From positions 110,869 through 174,868 of the forward strand of contig NZ_JQMW01000004.1 in the NCBI RefSeq assembly GCF_000744935.1: a stretch of 64,000 nt of DNA, written 5' to 3'. This document shows, one piece after another, positions 50,418 to 59,765 of the stretch. The DNA comes from Clostridium sp. KNHs214 (GTDB lineage: Bacteria > Bacillota > Clostridia > Clostridiales > Clostridiaceae). The first letter of the stretch is position 1. Each line of letters starts with the position of its first letter. A program made the translations under genes and the position numbers. The notes beneath the pieces were generated by a model. That model was not told where the DNA came from, did not search any database, and saw only the letters and a list, made by a program, of their open reading frames with translations.

Positions 50418-50675
50418 TTATTGTGATTCGTAAGCCTTAGAAACACTTTCAAATCCAGCATTAGTTAATTCTTCTATAACAATATTTCTTATGTCATTAT
50501 AGCCTACTTTGTTCTTAAAATCCTTCCATATCTTATTTTTAATATCTTCCGACACATTGAGTATATCTGAAGATGTCATAGGATTTCCCGCATCATCAGA
50601 GGATCTCTCTATGGAAACCATTATCTTGCTTATATCAAATTCTTGTGTTCTTCCATCTCTCTTGATTACTTTCAT
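50418..50675 (-). CDS. Stand-alone ATP-cone domain protein
   Basis: 85 residues, essentially only an ATP-cone (MKVIKRDGRTQEFDISKIMV; SIERSSDD; KVGYNDIRNIVIEELTNAGF), the nucleotide-sensing module of ribonucleotide reductases and NrdR. It lacks the NrdR zinc ribbon. Small clostridial proteins like this may be regulators; role unknown. AAGGAAGGGAGAAAAT precedes ATG 50675. A 19-bp palindrome lies about 30 bp upstream. Confidence 0.88.
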   Translation of the reverse strand: MKVIKRDGRTQEFDISKIMVSIERSSDDAGNPMTSSDILNVSEDIKNKIWKDFKNKVGYNDIRNIVIEELTNAGFESVSKAYESQ

Positions 50676-50704
50676 TATTTTCTCCCTTCCTTAGTAACAT
50701 ATTT

Positions 50705-50723
50705 GTAAGTAAAATTTACTTAC
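50705..50723. promoter_or_regulatory. Perfect 19-bp palindrome, candidate operator
   Basis: GTAAGTAAA-A-TTTACTTAC between the ATP-cone gene and the zinc-ribbon gene. Its length and symmetry fit a dimeric repressor site for the ATP-cone gene. Confidence 0.5.
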
Positions 50724-50771
50724 CCCTTTAGTTGCACGGAAATTTACTGACTACAGATAGATTTCTTATAA

Positions 50772-51017
50772 TTATAATATTTTTCTAAGTTCTTCTGCTT
50801 TATAATCCTTGGTGTACTTATTATTCATTTCATCTATTAATATTAGTGTAATATTTTCCCCTTTAACCTTCAAAACTTTACCCTTTTGTTTTGAACCCAT
50901 TACATTTACAGATCTACCTACCTTTAATTCCTTTACATAAAAACTACCACAGAACGCACATTTATCTGCATTATTGAATACCCTTTTACAATCACTACAA
51001 TAATACAATTTACTCAA
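50772..51017 (-). CDS. Small zinc-ribbon protein, host
   Basis: 81 residues. N-terminal zinc ribbon (YYCSDCKRVF ... CAFCGSFYV: CxxC then CxxC) and a C-terminal SH3-like beta segment (VNVMGSKQKGKVLKVKGENI). Possibly nucleic acid binding. GGGGGGAAATAAATTG-type leader precedes ATG 51017. No partner evident; it shares orientation with its neighbours but is separated by about 125 bp from the membrane protein gene. Confidence 0.82.
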   Translation of the reverse strand: MSKLYYCSDCKRVFNNADKCAFCGSFYVKELKVGRSVNVMGSKQKGKVLKVKGENITLILIDEMNNKYTKDYKAEELRKIL

Positions 51018-51131
51018 TTTATTTCCCCCCTTCTAATTCTCAATACTTATTTACATTTATATTTCTATAGTATATTGATATTTCCTTCTTATTTACAAAA
51101 AATTTAGAATATTTAAACTATAGGAATCCAG

Positions 51132-51152
51132 GCTAATATTTTTAGCCTGGTA
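51132..51152 (-). other. Hairpin at the end of membrane protein gene
   Basis: CCAGGCTAA/TTAGCCTGG (9-bp stem, short A/T loop) overlaps the stop codon of the gene at 51142. No proper U-run follows, so terminator status is uncertain. Confidence 0.45.
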
Positions 51153-52734
51153 AATATGGAGTAAATATAAGTAATGTCAGTACAGAATCCAATACCACTG
51201 CAGGTAGTGAATGCAACGAAGGTAGGGCATCAATATCTTCTTTATAAACTTTCAAAGCGTAGAAATAACACATAAAACTTATGATTAAATTAAATAGTAT
51301 ACCTACCCAAGGAAAACTTATTCCACTTGGCAAATAATATTTAAATCTACCGTAAGATACTCTATATATTACAAAAGTTTTTATTGCTGCTGTTAAAGTC
51401 AAACCTACGGCAAATATAACTCCATAAAGTTTAGGATTTATTCTATATTGAACCAATGTAAAAATACCCATAAACACCAATGCCGGTATTATCCACCTAG
51501 TGCCCAAAAGAAGTATATATATAACAATATATGCTACTCCCTGGAAAGTATCCTGTATGGCTATTGATTTTTCTGTTTTAGTTAAATTATTGTTTAAAGC
51601 CTTAAATTCATTATTTTGGGAAGTCATGTATACATCATACAATCCATTTCCTTTTGAGGAAAATTCCGAATAAATTATAATATCATCTATTGCACAATTA
51701 TATGTGTCTGTATCATATGATTTTGTTATCATTGTAGTAGGACTAATTTCATCACCTTTTACTGTAAATTCTCCCATATCCTCATATTCCTTTTTAGTTC
51801 CAAAATCTCTTAGCCCTTCAATAAAAAATCTCGCTTTGCCATCATAATACCCTTCAGGCTTAAATCTATTTATACTTTTGAACTCTGGAAATTCAACAAT
51901 TTTTCCATGGAGATCTTCTTCAATTTTAGGTTTTTCTAAATCAAAAGTATATTTTTTGTATACTTCGCCTTTTTTATTATAGGAAATAGTCATAAAATGC
52001 ATGTACCGACCATCATGAGCCATTGATACCTTTGGATTTGAGTAAAACATAAATGTTGGCATTTGAAATAATTTTTTGGACTCAGATAACTTTCCATCTT
52101 TATAATAAAAGTAGCTTTGTTCTTTTACAGCTTCTTTATTATTCATATATGTTATTATATATTTATCTTTATATTTTGCTGCTCCTATATTTATAGGACT
52201 TTCTGCTTTAATTTTATCTATCCTTCCAGTAGAAAGATTTAAAATTTCTAAATAATCTTCCCCTGCCCTTACAAAAATACTTTCATCGGCTTGGCTTGCT
52301 TCTGTTACTCCAGACATTTTTTTACTTTGTATAACTTTAAAGTTTTCATCCAATTCATAGGTAAAATTTAGCCCATACATAGCTAAAGCCTCTATGTAAT
52401 AATGTCCATTCTTTAATCTACCTAAATTTATATTTCTAATTTTTTCTGCATCTAATTTGAAATTTGATTTTTTCAACACTTTTCCTAAATAATCTATTTT
52501 TAAAACTTTAATTTCTTTTTCATTATCTATAGCAACTATATAATCTTTTCCACTCTTTAGTATTTTAGGGTCAGTTATAGATGAAACATTAGTTAGGTAC
52601 TTACCCTTTGCCCACTGTGGTGAAGGCGGCTGATTGTTTATTTTTATATTTAATTTATATTGTAATGCAATTATAAGTACAGCTACACATATGATTATGC
52701 TTATAAACCATTTTTTTTTTAACCTTATCCCCAT
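51142..52734 (-). CDS. Membrane protein with large extracytoplasmic domain, paralogue A
   Basis: 530 residues. An N-terminal signal anchor (FISIIICVAVLIIALQYKL) is followed by PPSPQWAKGK and a domain of about 340 residues, probably extracytoplasmic and beta-propeller-like (repeated IVAIDNEKEIKVLKIDYLGK type strands). Four hydrophobic segments near the C-terminus follow (VAYIVIYILLLGTRWIIPAL; LYGVIFAVGLTLTAAI; WVGILFNLIISFMCYFYAL; VLDSVLTLLIF). It shares its whole layout with the upstream gene, so the pair arose by tandem duplication. No family recognised; transport, sensing or envelope maintenance are all possible. Confidence 0.8.
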   Translation of the reverse strand: MGIRLKKKWFISIIICVAVLIIALQYKLNIKINNQPPSPQWAKGKYLTNVSSITDPKILKSGKDYIVAIDNEKEIKVLKIDYLGKVLKKSNFKLDAEKIRNINLGRLKNGHYYIEALAMYGLNFTYELDENFKVIQSKKMSGVTEASQADESIFVRAGEDYLEILNLSTGRIDKIKAESPINIGAAKYKDKYIITYMNNKEAVKEQSYFYYKDGKLSESKKLFQMPTFMFYSNPKVSMAHDGRYMHFMTISYNKKGEVYKKYTFDLEKPKIEEDLHGKIVEFPEFKSINRFKPEGYYDGKARFFIEGLRDFGTKKEYEDMGEFTVKGDEISPTTMITKSYDTDTYNCAIDDIIIYSEFSSKGNGLYDVYMTSQNNEFKALNNNLTKTEKSIAIQDTFQGVAYIVIYILLLGTRWIIPALVFMGIFTLVQYRINPKLYGVIFAVGLTLTAAIKTFVIYRVSYGRFKYYLPSGISFPWVGILFNLIISFMCYFYALKVYKEDIDALPSLHSLPAVVLDSVLTLLIFTPYLPG

Positions 52735-52791
52735 TTGTATTACCCCCTATTTATATCCTTTTATTTAATACCTTAACATCCCCCTGAACAG

Positions 52792-54369
52792 TTAAAGCAT
52801 GAATGGTGCAAAAACCATTAATGTAAATATTGAATCCAGCATTAAATATGGTATAAATTTAGCTACTGGCATAGCATCTAAATCTTCCTTATAGCTTAAA
52901 TATCCAAATAAGTAGAATACAGCACTTATCAGGAAGCATATGAAAAATCCTACTATGGTAGAAGAAAGCTGTTTAGGTAAATAATACGCGTATAACTTAT
53001 AATTAGTTGTATATATAGTTTGATATTTAACTAAAAATGTCATAATTGCTGTTGCTATATAAAGTATTTTTTTAGTCTTTTTGCTTAATTTATATTCTAT
53101 GAAGCTTATAAAACCTATTAGCATCAATGCCGGTAAAATCCACTTTATACCCAAAACAATTATATATACCAAGCTATAAACAAAGCCCTGTAATGTATCT
53201 TGAAAAGATATGCTTTTCTCTTCCTTTTTTAATCCATTATTTTCTTTTTTGAATTCTTCCTTTGAAGATGTCATATACACATTATAACTTTCCGTTTCAG
53301 GAATATAATCGCAATATGCTGCTATGTCTCCTTTGATGGCACCATAAGAAGATACATTCTTAGATTTACATATGAAATCTCCCATGGTTATTTGGTTGTC
53401 TTTAATATAAAACTCTGCTATATCTTCATACTGTTTCTTTATACCAAAATATCTTGACACTCCTGCTAAAAATTTAGCGCTGCCATCTTCTGTAGAAATA
53501 TATGTCATATCCCTTACTTCATCTACTCCAGGTAACTGCATTTTTTTTCTAGAATATTTCTCCATATTATCTAATTTAAAATTATACTTTTCAGCTTCAA
53601 AACCATTCTTAGTTTTTCTATGTAATAACAAATATGCGTATTTATTGTCTGTTCCAAGAGTTGAATTCATTATCGTTTGACCTGTAGGTAAATTTAACGC
53701 TGCTGCTATTTTTGGTTCTGTTAATTTACTGTTTTTGTAGCTGCAATATTTAATCACACCATCTCCAGTTACACTCATAATTAAATAATTATCTTTAGCT
53801 ATTTTTGCTCCTCGTATAAAATCTGCTTTACCAATAGATGCCTTTTGGATATTTCCAGTGATTAAATCTTCTAACTCTATATATTCATTATAAGCTCTTA
53901 TTAATACACTATCATCTATTTGAACCGTTTCATTTACGCCAATGACTTTTCCACTTTTTACTTTGTTTAATTCTTTATCCAAAATAACATAATGTTCTTC
54001 ATTATTTTCTAACTTTCTAGAATCCCAGCTTAGAAAGTATTTATCTCCCCTAGCTTTCATAAGAGTAACATTATTTATAATTTCATCTTTAACAGGTACA
54101 TATTTTTCTTTTTTTTTGTTACCCATTGCATCTATTTCTATTACTTTAATTTTCTTTTTGTCACTTACGGCTAAAACATATTTATCCCCTTCTTTTTGTA
54201 TTTTAAGATAAGAATTAACCTTTGATTCCCCTAAGCTCTTGCTCTTTGCCCACTTTTGGGAAGGAGGTTCCTTATTTATGTCATAATTTAATTTATATTG
54301 TGTTCCCAGAATAGCCACTGCTAACAATAACGTAACTACTAAAAAAATTTTCCTTACTTGTTTTGTCAT
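52792..54369 (-). CDS. Membrane protein with large extracytoplasmic domain, paralogue B
   Basis: 525 residues, same plan as paralogue A: N-terminal anchor (IFLVVTLLLAVAILGTQYKL), PPSQKWAKSKSLGE, large strand-rich domain, then C-terminal membrane block (FVYSLVYIIVLGIKWILPAL; ILYIATAIMTFLVKY; TIVGFFICFLISAVFYLFGY; LMLDSIFTLMVFAPFML). Shared marks are QYKLN, NIN-PPS-QWAK, FKxxNN-LxKxEKSIxxQDT and SLxxxVYI. Not recognised as a known family. Upstream gene of the pair, preceded by GGGGGCTTTAAA. Confidence 0.8.
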   Translation of the reverse strand: MTKQVRKIFLVVTLLLAVAILGTQYKLNYDINKEPPSQKWAKSKSLGESKVNSYLKIQKEGDKYVLAVSDKKKIKVIEIDAMGNKKKEKYVPVKDEIINNVTLMKARGDKYFLSWDSRKLENNEEHYVILDKELNKVKSGKVIGVNETVQIDDSVLIRAYNEYIELEDLITGNIQKASIGKADFIRGAKIAKDNYLIMSVTGDGVIKYCSYKNSKLTEPKIAAALNLPTGQTIMNSTLGTDNKYAYLLLHRKTKNGFEAEKYNFKLDNMEKYSRKKMQLPGVDEVRDMTYISTEDGSAKFLAGVSRYFGIKKQYEDIAEFYIKDNQITMGDFICKSKNVSSYGAIKGDIAAYCDYIPETESYNVYMTSSKEEFKKENNGLKKEEKSISFQDTLQGFVYSLVYIIVLGIKWILPALMLIGFISFIEYKLSKKTKKILYIATAIMTFLVKYQTIYTTNYKLYAYYLPKQLSSTIVGFFICFLISAVFYLFGYLSYKEDLDAMPVAKFIPYLMLDSIFTLMVFAPFML

Positions 54370-54484
54370 TTTAAAGCCCCCTATACTACGTTAAATTACA
54401 TTATATTACATGTTAAGACCGAATTGCTTAAAAAGTCATTCTATATAAATTCAATATAAAAAGGATAATTCCTCTATTATTGAT

Positions 54485-54523
54485 AAAAATAAAAAAGACG
54501 GTAAAGTTAATTACCATCTTTTC
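54485..54523 (-). terminator. Terminator after PTS_EIIC_2-like gene
   Basis: Minus strand AAGATGGTAA/TTACCGTCTT (54511-54520 with 54495-54504, one G-T pair), loop TTAACT, then TTTTATTTTTA. Confidence 0.85.
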
Positions 54524-54571
54524 ATAAGGTACTTGTTATTTATTTGAATGTGCCTAAAACTAAACCATTTA

Positions 54572-55642
54572 TTAAATAGCTTCCTGCTGAATTTTTCCTT
54601 CTTTAATTTCTTTCTTTGACTCTACATTTACATTATCATGAGTTCTCTTTTGGTATCCCATCATCTTAAATATCTGTGATACTATAAGGCCTCCTATTAT
54701 TCCTCCAACTATTGCAAGTGCAGCTGACATAAGAACTGTTAATGGCTTATTAAATCCAAAAGATGCTAAAAATCCTGGTATTGGAGATGCAGTTCCTGGT
54801 GCATTGTTTACTATTTTAAAATATGCAGCTGATAAACCTGCTAGTGCTCCTCCTAAGAAACTCCCACCATATATAGGAAGCGGATTTGCTGTTACAATAT
54901 CTGCTTGAGTAAGAGGTTCTAACATAACTGCTATTACTTTACTATTTTCACCTAATTTTAATCTCTTAAATGTCACCCCATTAGCAAAAGCTCCACCTAC
55001 GCAGGCAATACCTGCTATACCCATTGCAAGTCCTTTAAGACCTAACATGGCGGTTATTGCCATAGAACTTAATGGTGATGTACATATGATCTTCATTATT
55101 CCACCTAAAAGGAATCCCATAACTATTGGAGATTGATTAGCTGCCACAGAAATTACATCTCCAACTGTAAGTAAAGTTGAATTTACTATTGGATTAACTC
55201 CTACAGCTATAAATCTAGCTAGCGGTGCTAAAAGTAGTGCTCCAAATATTATATTCAAGCCTTCTGGTAATTTTTCTTCTACCTTTGGTGCTATTAAACT
55301 TACTAGGTATCCAGCTATAAATCCTGGTAATATTCCAAGACCTCCTACTGCTACACCCATAACTACTGCATATACTGGATTTACTCCCATATTTAATGCC
55401 ACAAGTATAGCTGCTGCAGGACCACTTAAGCTTCCTGCTGTTGCTCCAACTTCACCTATGAATTTTAATCCAAGGAAATTTCCACCAATATACTTATGAA
55501 TAGCTTCTACAAGAAAACTTGCCACTGCTGCATTAGCCAGTCCTGACATGGCTTTATCTCCTTTTGGAGCCTTAAGGCTAAAAATTGAAAATAATACCAA
55601 TGCCAAAATCAATAAACCTAAACCTTTAACAATAACAAACAA
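54572..55642 (-). CDS. PTS_EIIC_2-type multispan membrane protein
   Basis: About 356 residues with about ten hydrophobic segments, rich in Gly/Ala (GEVGATAGSLSGPAAAILVA; GVAVGGLGILPGFIAGYLVS; GGAFANGVTFKRLKLGENSK; GGSFLGGALAGLSAAYFK). This resembles the PTS_EIIC_2 family of orphan IIC-like permeases lacking EIIA/EIIB. TTG 55642 follows GGAGGGATAAAT; the longer frame begins with a TTG before that site. It lies next to the sensor/regulator pair, which may control it. Substrate unknown. Confidence 0.82.
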   Translation of the reverse strand: MFVIVKGLGLLILALVLFSIFSLKAPKGDKAMSGLANAAVASFLVEAIHKYIGGNFLGLKFIGEVGATAGSLSGPAAAILVALNMGVNPVYAVVMGVAVGGLGILPGFIAGYLVSLIAPKVEEKLPEGLNIIFGALLLAPLARFIAVGVNPIVNSTLLTVGDVISVAANQSPIVMGFLLGGIMKIICTSPLSSMAITAMLGLKGLAMGIAGIACVGGAFANGVTFKRLKLGENSKVIAVMLEPLTQADIVTANPLPIYGGSFLGGALAGLSAAYFKIVNNAPGTASPIPGFLASFGFNKPLTVLMSAALAIVGGIIGGLIVSQIFKMMGYQKRTHDNVNVESKKEIKEGKIQQEAI

Positions 55643-56052
55643 ATTTATCCCTCCATTTTTCAATTTTATAAATCTATCAATAAAACACTATTTTAAACTC
55701 CCACAGTTTAAAATATCTTTACTGATAAACTATTGAAAGCTTCCATTAGCCTTTTCCCACATTAGCCAATAGAAAATTTTAAATTTATATAATAAAATTC
55801 ATCAACAGTCCCACCAAATTGATAAATTTTAATATCATATTGAACCCACTAATAAAACAATTACCTTAATGTGACTTTTGAAGTTAATACCTACATTTGT
55901 GTAAGATAAAACTTTAACATTCAATTCGTTTACATTAAAAATGGAGAATATCACTATTTTCTTCTTGTATATAATAATAAATCCTAAGTTTCGAAAAACT
56001 TAGGAAAGTATCAAAATATATTTTTTATTTTTATAATTTTTTAACTATTTTA
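55643..56052. other. Intergenic region between PTS_EIIC_2-like gene and response regulator
   Basis: About 410 bp, very AT-rich, no credible gene. It contains the terminator of the two-component operon at 55983-56004. A promoter for the permease should be here, but no good -35/-10 pair stood out. Confidence 0.55.
55983..56004 (-). terminator. Terminator of the two-component operon
   Basis: CCTAAGTTT/AAACTTAGG with a short loop containing CGA, followed on the minus strand by ATTTATTATTATA. Confidence 0.65.
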
Positions 56053-56916
56053 TTATTTCTCGCAATAAAACGCCATTCCCTGTATAAACTTCTTTAAACT
56101 TACTTTTCCTCTTTCACTACTTTTACCTCTTATAAAGTCCATTTCCTTTTTTATCTGTTCGAAATTATATATACCATTAGAATAGTCTACAAATACATCA
56201 TTCATATAGTCTTCTATACCTATATTGGCCAAATTCACCATTCCCACTGTAGCAGTTCTTCTAATCCTTTGCTCCATAGATTTTGGATTGTCTGTAAACT
56301 TGCTACACAAATCTTTAATACTGTACTCATTCATAGTTTTTTTAGATTTAATTAAAAATGAAACTATTTTTACTATATCTTCACTACCTACTTCACCCAT
56401 TATTCCTATTTTACTCATTACATTTCTTATCTTTTCTTCATAATTTTCCATAGATTCATTTTCCGCTTCTAGGACATTTTCTACTTTTGGAGAATCAACA
56501 GAAATATTTTCTGCAAATATGTATTTTATCTTTTCTAATGTTTTATTTAATTTAATCTTTTCTTGTACTTTCTTAATCACATTTTCCACTTCCACTGCAT
56601 TTATAGGCTTGTTTATGTAATATTCTACTCCATATTCATAGGCCTTACCAATCATATCCTTAGACATGACTTGAGATATCATTATAAAATGAACTTTATT
56701 GTTATACTTTGTAACTTCTCTTACTAAAGACAAGCCATCCTTTTCAGGCATCAAAAGATCCACTAAAACTATGTCTGGATTATACTTATTTATCTTTTCT
56801 ACTCCCTCATTTCCATCTATAGCGTAATCCACTACCTCACCTAGACCTCTGTCATATATTATTTTTTCCAATATTTTAATTATGCTTATATCATCTTCAA
56901 CTATAATTATTCCCAT
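56053..56916 (-). CDS. Response regulator with YcbB domain (GlnL-like)
   Basis: 287 residues. Receiver domain 1-120 with acidic pocket VEDD, phospho-acceptor Asp in IVLVDLLMPEKDG (about 53), Ser in FIMISQV and Lys in INKPINA. The C-terminal part (150-287) carries YcbB-domain-like segments (RNVMSKIGIMGEVGSEDIVK; SMEQRIRRTATVGMVNLANI). This resembles B. subtilis GlnL, which controls glutamine uptake and glutaminase genes. Overlaps the kinase gene by 10 nt. Target unknown; the adjacent permease is a candidate. Confidence 0.87.
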   Translation of the reverse strand: MGIIIVEDDISIIKILEKIIYDRGLGEVVDYAIDGNEGVEKINKYNPDIVLVDLLMPEKDGLSLVREVTKYNNKVHFIMISQVMSKDMIGKAYEYGVEYYINKPINAVEVENVIKKVQEKIKLNKTLEKIKYIFAENISVDSPKVENVLEAENESMENYEEKIRNVMSKIGIMGEVGSEDIVKIVSFLIKSKKTMNEYSIKDLCSKFTDNPKSMEQRIRRTATVGMVNLANIGIEDYMNDVFVDYSNGIYNFEQIKKEMDFIRGKSSERGKVSLKKFIQGMAFYCEK

Positions 56917-58217
56917 TTTTCTTCTTCCTCCAATACTTTTTTTGGTATAGATATATGAAAAGCAGTTCCTTCATTTTCCTTAGAAGTAATAGTAACTTCA
57001 CCCTTTAATTCACCTTCTATGATGTGCTTTACAATACTAAGACCAAGTCCTCTATTTATTACTCCGGTGCCATAATTTATTTTAGTAGAATATCCTGGTG
57101 AAAATATATAATTAATGTCCTTTTTCTTTATGCCGGCTCCATTGTCCTCTATAACAAATATATAATTATTTTCTTCTTTGCTCTGTCCAAAAAGTATATA
57201 TCCTTTTTCTTTTCCCTCTAAAGCCTCTATTGCATTCATAAGTATATTTCTAAATATAGACATTAGAAAATAATGCTTTTCTGTATAAAAATTATTTCTG
57301 ATTTTAAATTTCACATCTATATCCTTATCTTTATATTTTATTTCATTTTTCATGCTTATTTCTAGTATATTTATAAGGTCTTTAAAGTACATGCCCTTTC
57401 CTTCATCTGGAGAGCTAGTTACCTCCTCAACCCCTCTTACTACTATGCCATACTCTTTTTTTATTTCATGAACATTTTTGGCTATATCCACTGCCCTTGA
57501 AGCCCAAAATTCCTTTTCCTGATCTAAGGTTATCTTTTCAAATAAATCATAGGCTTGAGCCATTACCTTTTCAAGGTTATCCATGGTTTTCTTCATCCAA
57601 TAAGTCTCAGTTTTTAGTCTAGCCGTCATTAGCAGCAGTTTTCTATATCTATTTTCATGCTCTTCTTTTAATAATAACATTTTATAATATTTAATAAAAT
57701 TTAAGCAGAGCCACAAAATCACCGTTCTAACTACAGCTACTATAAGCAAAGTCCATTTAACATCATAGTTATAAAATGGTCTAATATTATTTATATCCCT
57801 TATAAGTAGTTCTATAAAATTTGCAAAAAAATCACTGAACACTATATAAAAGAACATTTTATTTATATTTCTTCTAGATACCTTTTTCAATATAAAATAA
57901 AAGAATACTGCATAAGAAAAATAAAAGAATATTTCTGGAAAGTAAAACTGCATCCCATCTACAACTCTACCCCCACGAGTAGTATGCATAACTACTCTTA
58001 AAATATATACTCCTATAGAAGTGTATGCTCCCGTTATTATAGAATTCAACTCTTCAAAGGAATACATAAATACCCCAAATAATATTATGGCAAAAGAGAT
58101 TCTAAAATTTGCTATAATTAAATCTAAATAAATTTGTGAAGAAAGAGAAACTATTAAAACTACAAATATCATTTTTTTAAACATATCTTTATTTTTTGCC
58201 TTTTTTATCTGCTCCAA
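56907..58217 (-). CDS. Sensor histidine kinase (GlnK-like)
   Basis: 436 residues. About six N-terminal membrane segments (residues 10-195) resembling the YcbA/GlnK type sensor, a coiled coil, then a dimerisation/kinase part (DQEKEFWASRAVDIAKNVHE with His in NVHEIKKEYG) and a GHKL ATPase (NILMNAIEA N-box, IEDNGAGIKKKDI, RGLGLSIVKHI). Start TTG 58217 after GAGAGGAGAGG. Forms a two-component system with the response regulator. Confidence 0.9.
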   Translation of the reverse strand: MEQIKKAKNKDMFKKMIFVVLIVSLSSQIYLDLIIANFRISFAIILFGVFMYSFEELNSIITGAYTSIGVYILRVVMHTTRGGRVVDGMQFYFPEIFFYFSYAVFFYFILKKVSRRNINKMFFYIVFSDFFANFIELLIRDINNIRPFYNYDVKWTLLIVAVVRTVILWLCLNFIKYYKMLLLKEEHENRYRKLLLMTARLKTETYWMKKTMDNLEKVMAQAYDLFEKITLDQEKEFWASRAVDIAKNVHEIKKEYGIVVRGVEEVTSSPDEGKGMYFKDLINILEISMKNEIKYKDKDIDVKFKIRNNFYTEKHYFLMSIFRNILMNAIEALEGKEKGYILFGQSKEENNYIFVIEDNGAGIKKKDINYIFSPGYSTKINYGTGVINRGLGLSIVKHIIEGELKGEVTITSKENEGTAFHISIPKKVLEEEEKWE

Positions 58218-58366
58218 AAAAACCTCTCCTCTCTACAGTAATTTAATTTTAAATTTATGTTTAATTACTTCTAGAGTTATTAAACTGCTTTTTCATTTAT
58301 ATTAAAACACATTATCTAATAAAAAGTAAACAATACCACTCTTGTTTTCATAACTAATTTTATACA

Positions 58367-58433
58367 TAACAAAAGTGCTTTACACTATCAACACTTAAAT
58401 TTTACAAAGTCCTGATAATGCAAAGCACACCTT
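58367..58433. terminator. Terminator of purine operon (bidirectional)
   Basis: GTGCTTTACACTATCA (58375-58390) faces TGATAATGCAAAGCAC (58413-58428), a 16-bp stem with two mismatches that become G-U pairs in the minus-strand RNA. TTTTGTTATG follows on the minus strand; CCTTTTTATT on plus. Confidence 0.8.
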
Positions 58434-58463
58434 TTTATTCCATAACTACAAAAGTTCAATTAT

Positions 58464-58512
58464 TTCTTCACTCTTACTTCTTACCGCTTACTTCCTACTT
58501 CTTACCTCTTAC
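58464..58512 (-). repeat. Short tandem repeats GTAAGAA-type after purD
   Basis: Minus strand variants of GAAGTAAGAGGTAAGAAGTA, roughly seven imperfect 6-8 bp units, running up to and into the purD stop codon region. Slippage-type simple repeat. Confidence 0.7.
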
Positions 58513-59765
58513 TTCTTCATTAACTCCCCAATGTCTCTTCTATAATAAATTCCCTGAAATTTAACCTTTTCTACGTCTCTATAAGCCTTTTCTCTAGCTT
58601 TATCTAGGCTATCTCCCTTAGCAATCACACAAAGCACTCTTCCTCCAGTAGTCACTAGTTTATTTTTCTCCAGCTTTGCCCCTGCTACAATTACTTTACT
58701 TTCCAAATTGTCTTCTAATTCTATAGTAAGTCCTTTTTTATATGAGGAAGGATAACCTTCTGAAGCGGCTACTACACAACAACTGTGTTTATTTTCCCAT
58801 TTTATGTTCATATTTAACAAATTCTTATTTAAAGCCCCCATTAATACATCCATCAAATCCGATTCCATTAGGTAAAGTACTGCCTGGGTTTCTGGATCTC
58901 CCATTCTAACGTTGTATTCTAAAAGGTAAACCCCTTTTTCTGTTATCATTATTCCAAAGAATATAATACCAATATAGTCCATATGCTCCTGTTTTATTCC
59001 CTGAAGCGTCGGCTCTAATATATTCTTTGTAAACTCTTTTATTACTTCATCACTGCAATATGGGTTAGGTGCTATAACTCCCATACCTCCGGTGTTTGGT
59101 CCCTTATTTCCATCATAAATCTGCTTATGATCCTTAGAAGATATAAATGGTATTATAGTTTCTCCATCTGTTATAGAAAGTATAGAAGCTTCAACCCCTT
59201 GTAAAAATTCCTCTACTATTATCTTTTTTCCAGAGCCATTAAATACATCCTTAACCATAAAATCTTCTAAAGCCTTCTGAGCCTCTTTTTCTTCTTCACA
59301 AATAACTACGCCTTTTCCAGCTGCAAGCCCATCTGCCTTTATAACTACTGGATAGGCACAATTTTTTATATATTCACTTGCCTTTTCAAAGTCAGTAAAT
59401 GCCTGGTATTCAGCAGTCTTAACTCCATATTTTTTCATAAATTCCTTGGCAAAGGCCTTACTTCCTTCTAAAAGCGCCCCATTTTTATCTGGTCCAAATA
59501 TTTTTAGGCCTTCTTTTTTAAATGTATCAACTATCCCTTCAACCAATGGCGCCTCTGGTCCAACTACTGTAACGTCTATTTTATTTTCCTTTGCAAAGGA
59601 AAGGTATTCATCTACACTGTTTAAATTTACATTTATACATTTTTCTTCTAAAGCTGTTCCACCATTACCTGGAGCACAATAAATCTTATCTACCTTATTA
59701 CTTTTTGAAAGTTTCCACGCTATAGCATGTTCTCTTCCACCACTACCAATAACTAATAGTTTCAT
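58509..59765 (-). CDS. purD: Phosphoribosylamine-glycine ligase
   Basis: 418 residues, normal length. Starts MKLLVIGSGGREHAIAWKL; ATP-grasp signatures FAKEFMKKYGVKTAEY, PVVIKADGLAAGKGVVIC, LEYNVRMGDPETQAV and TGGRVLCV. Converts phosphoribosylamine plus glycine to GAR, second step of purine synthesis. Last gene of the visible pur operon. The spacer upstream to purH is about 290 bp and repeat-rich, unusual inside an operon. Confidence 0.98.
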   Translation of the reverse strand: MKLLVIGSGGREHAIAWKLSKSNKVDKIYCAPGNGGTALEEKCINVNLNSVDEYLSFAKENKIDVTVVGPEAPLVEGIVDTFKKEGLKIFGPDKNGALLEGSKAFAKEFMKKYGVKTAEYQAFTDFEKASEYIKNCAYPVVIKADGLAAGKGVVICEEEKEAQKALEDFMVKDVFNGSGKKIIVEEFLQGVEASILSITDGETIIPFISSKDHKQIYDGNKGPNTGGMGVIAPNPYCSDEVIKEFTKNILEPTLQGIKQEHMDYIGIIFFGIMITEKGVYLLEYNVRMGDPETQAVLYLMESDLMDVLMGALNKNLLNMNIKWENKHSCCVVAASEGYPSSYKKGLTIELEDNLESKVIVAGAKLEKNKLVTTGGRVLCVIAKGDSLDKAREKAYRDVEKVKFQGIYYRRDIGELMKK

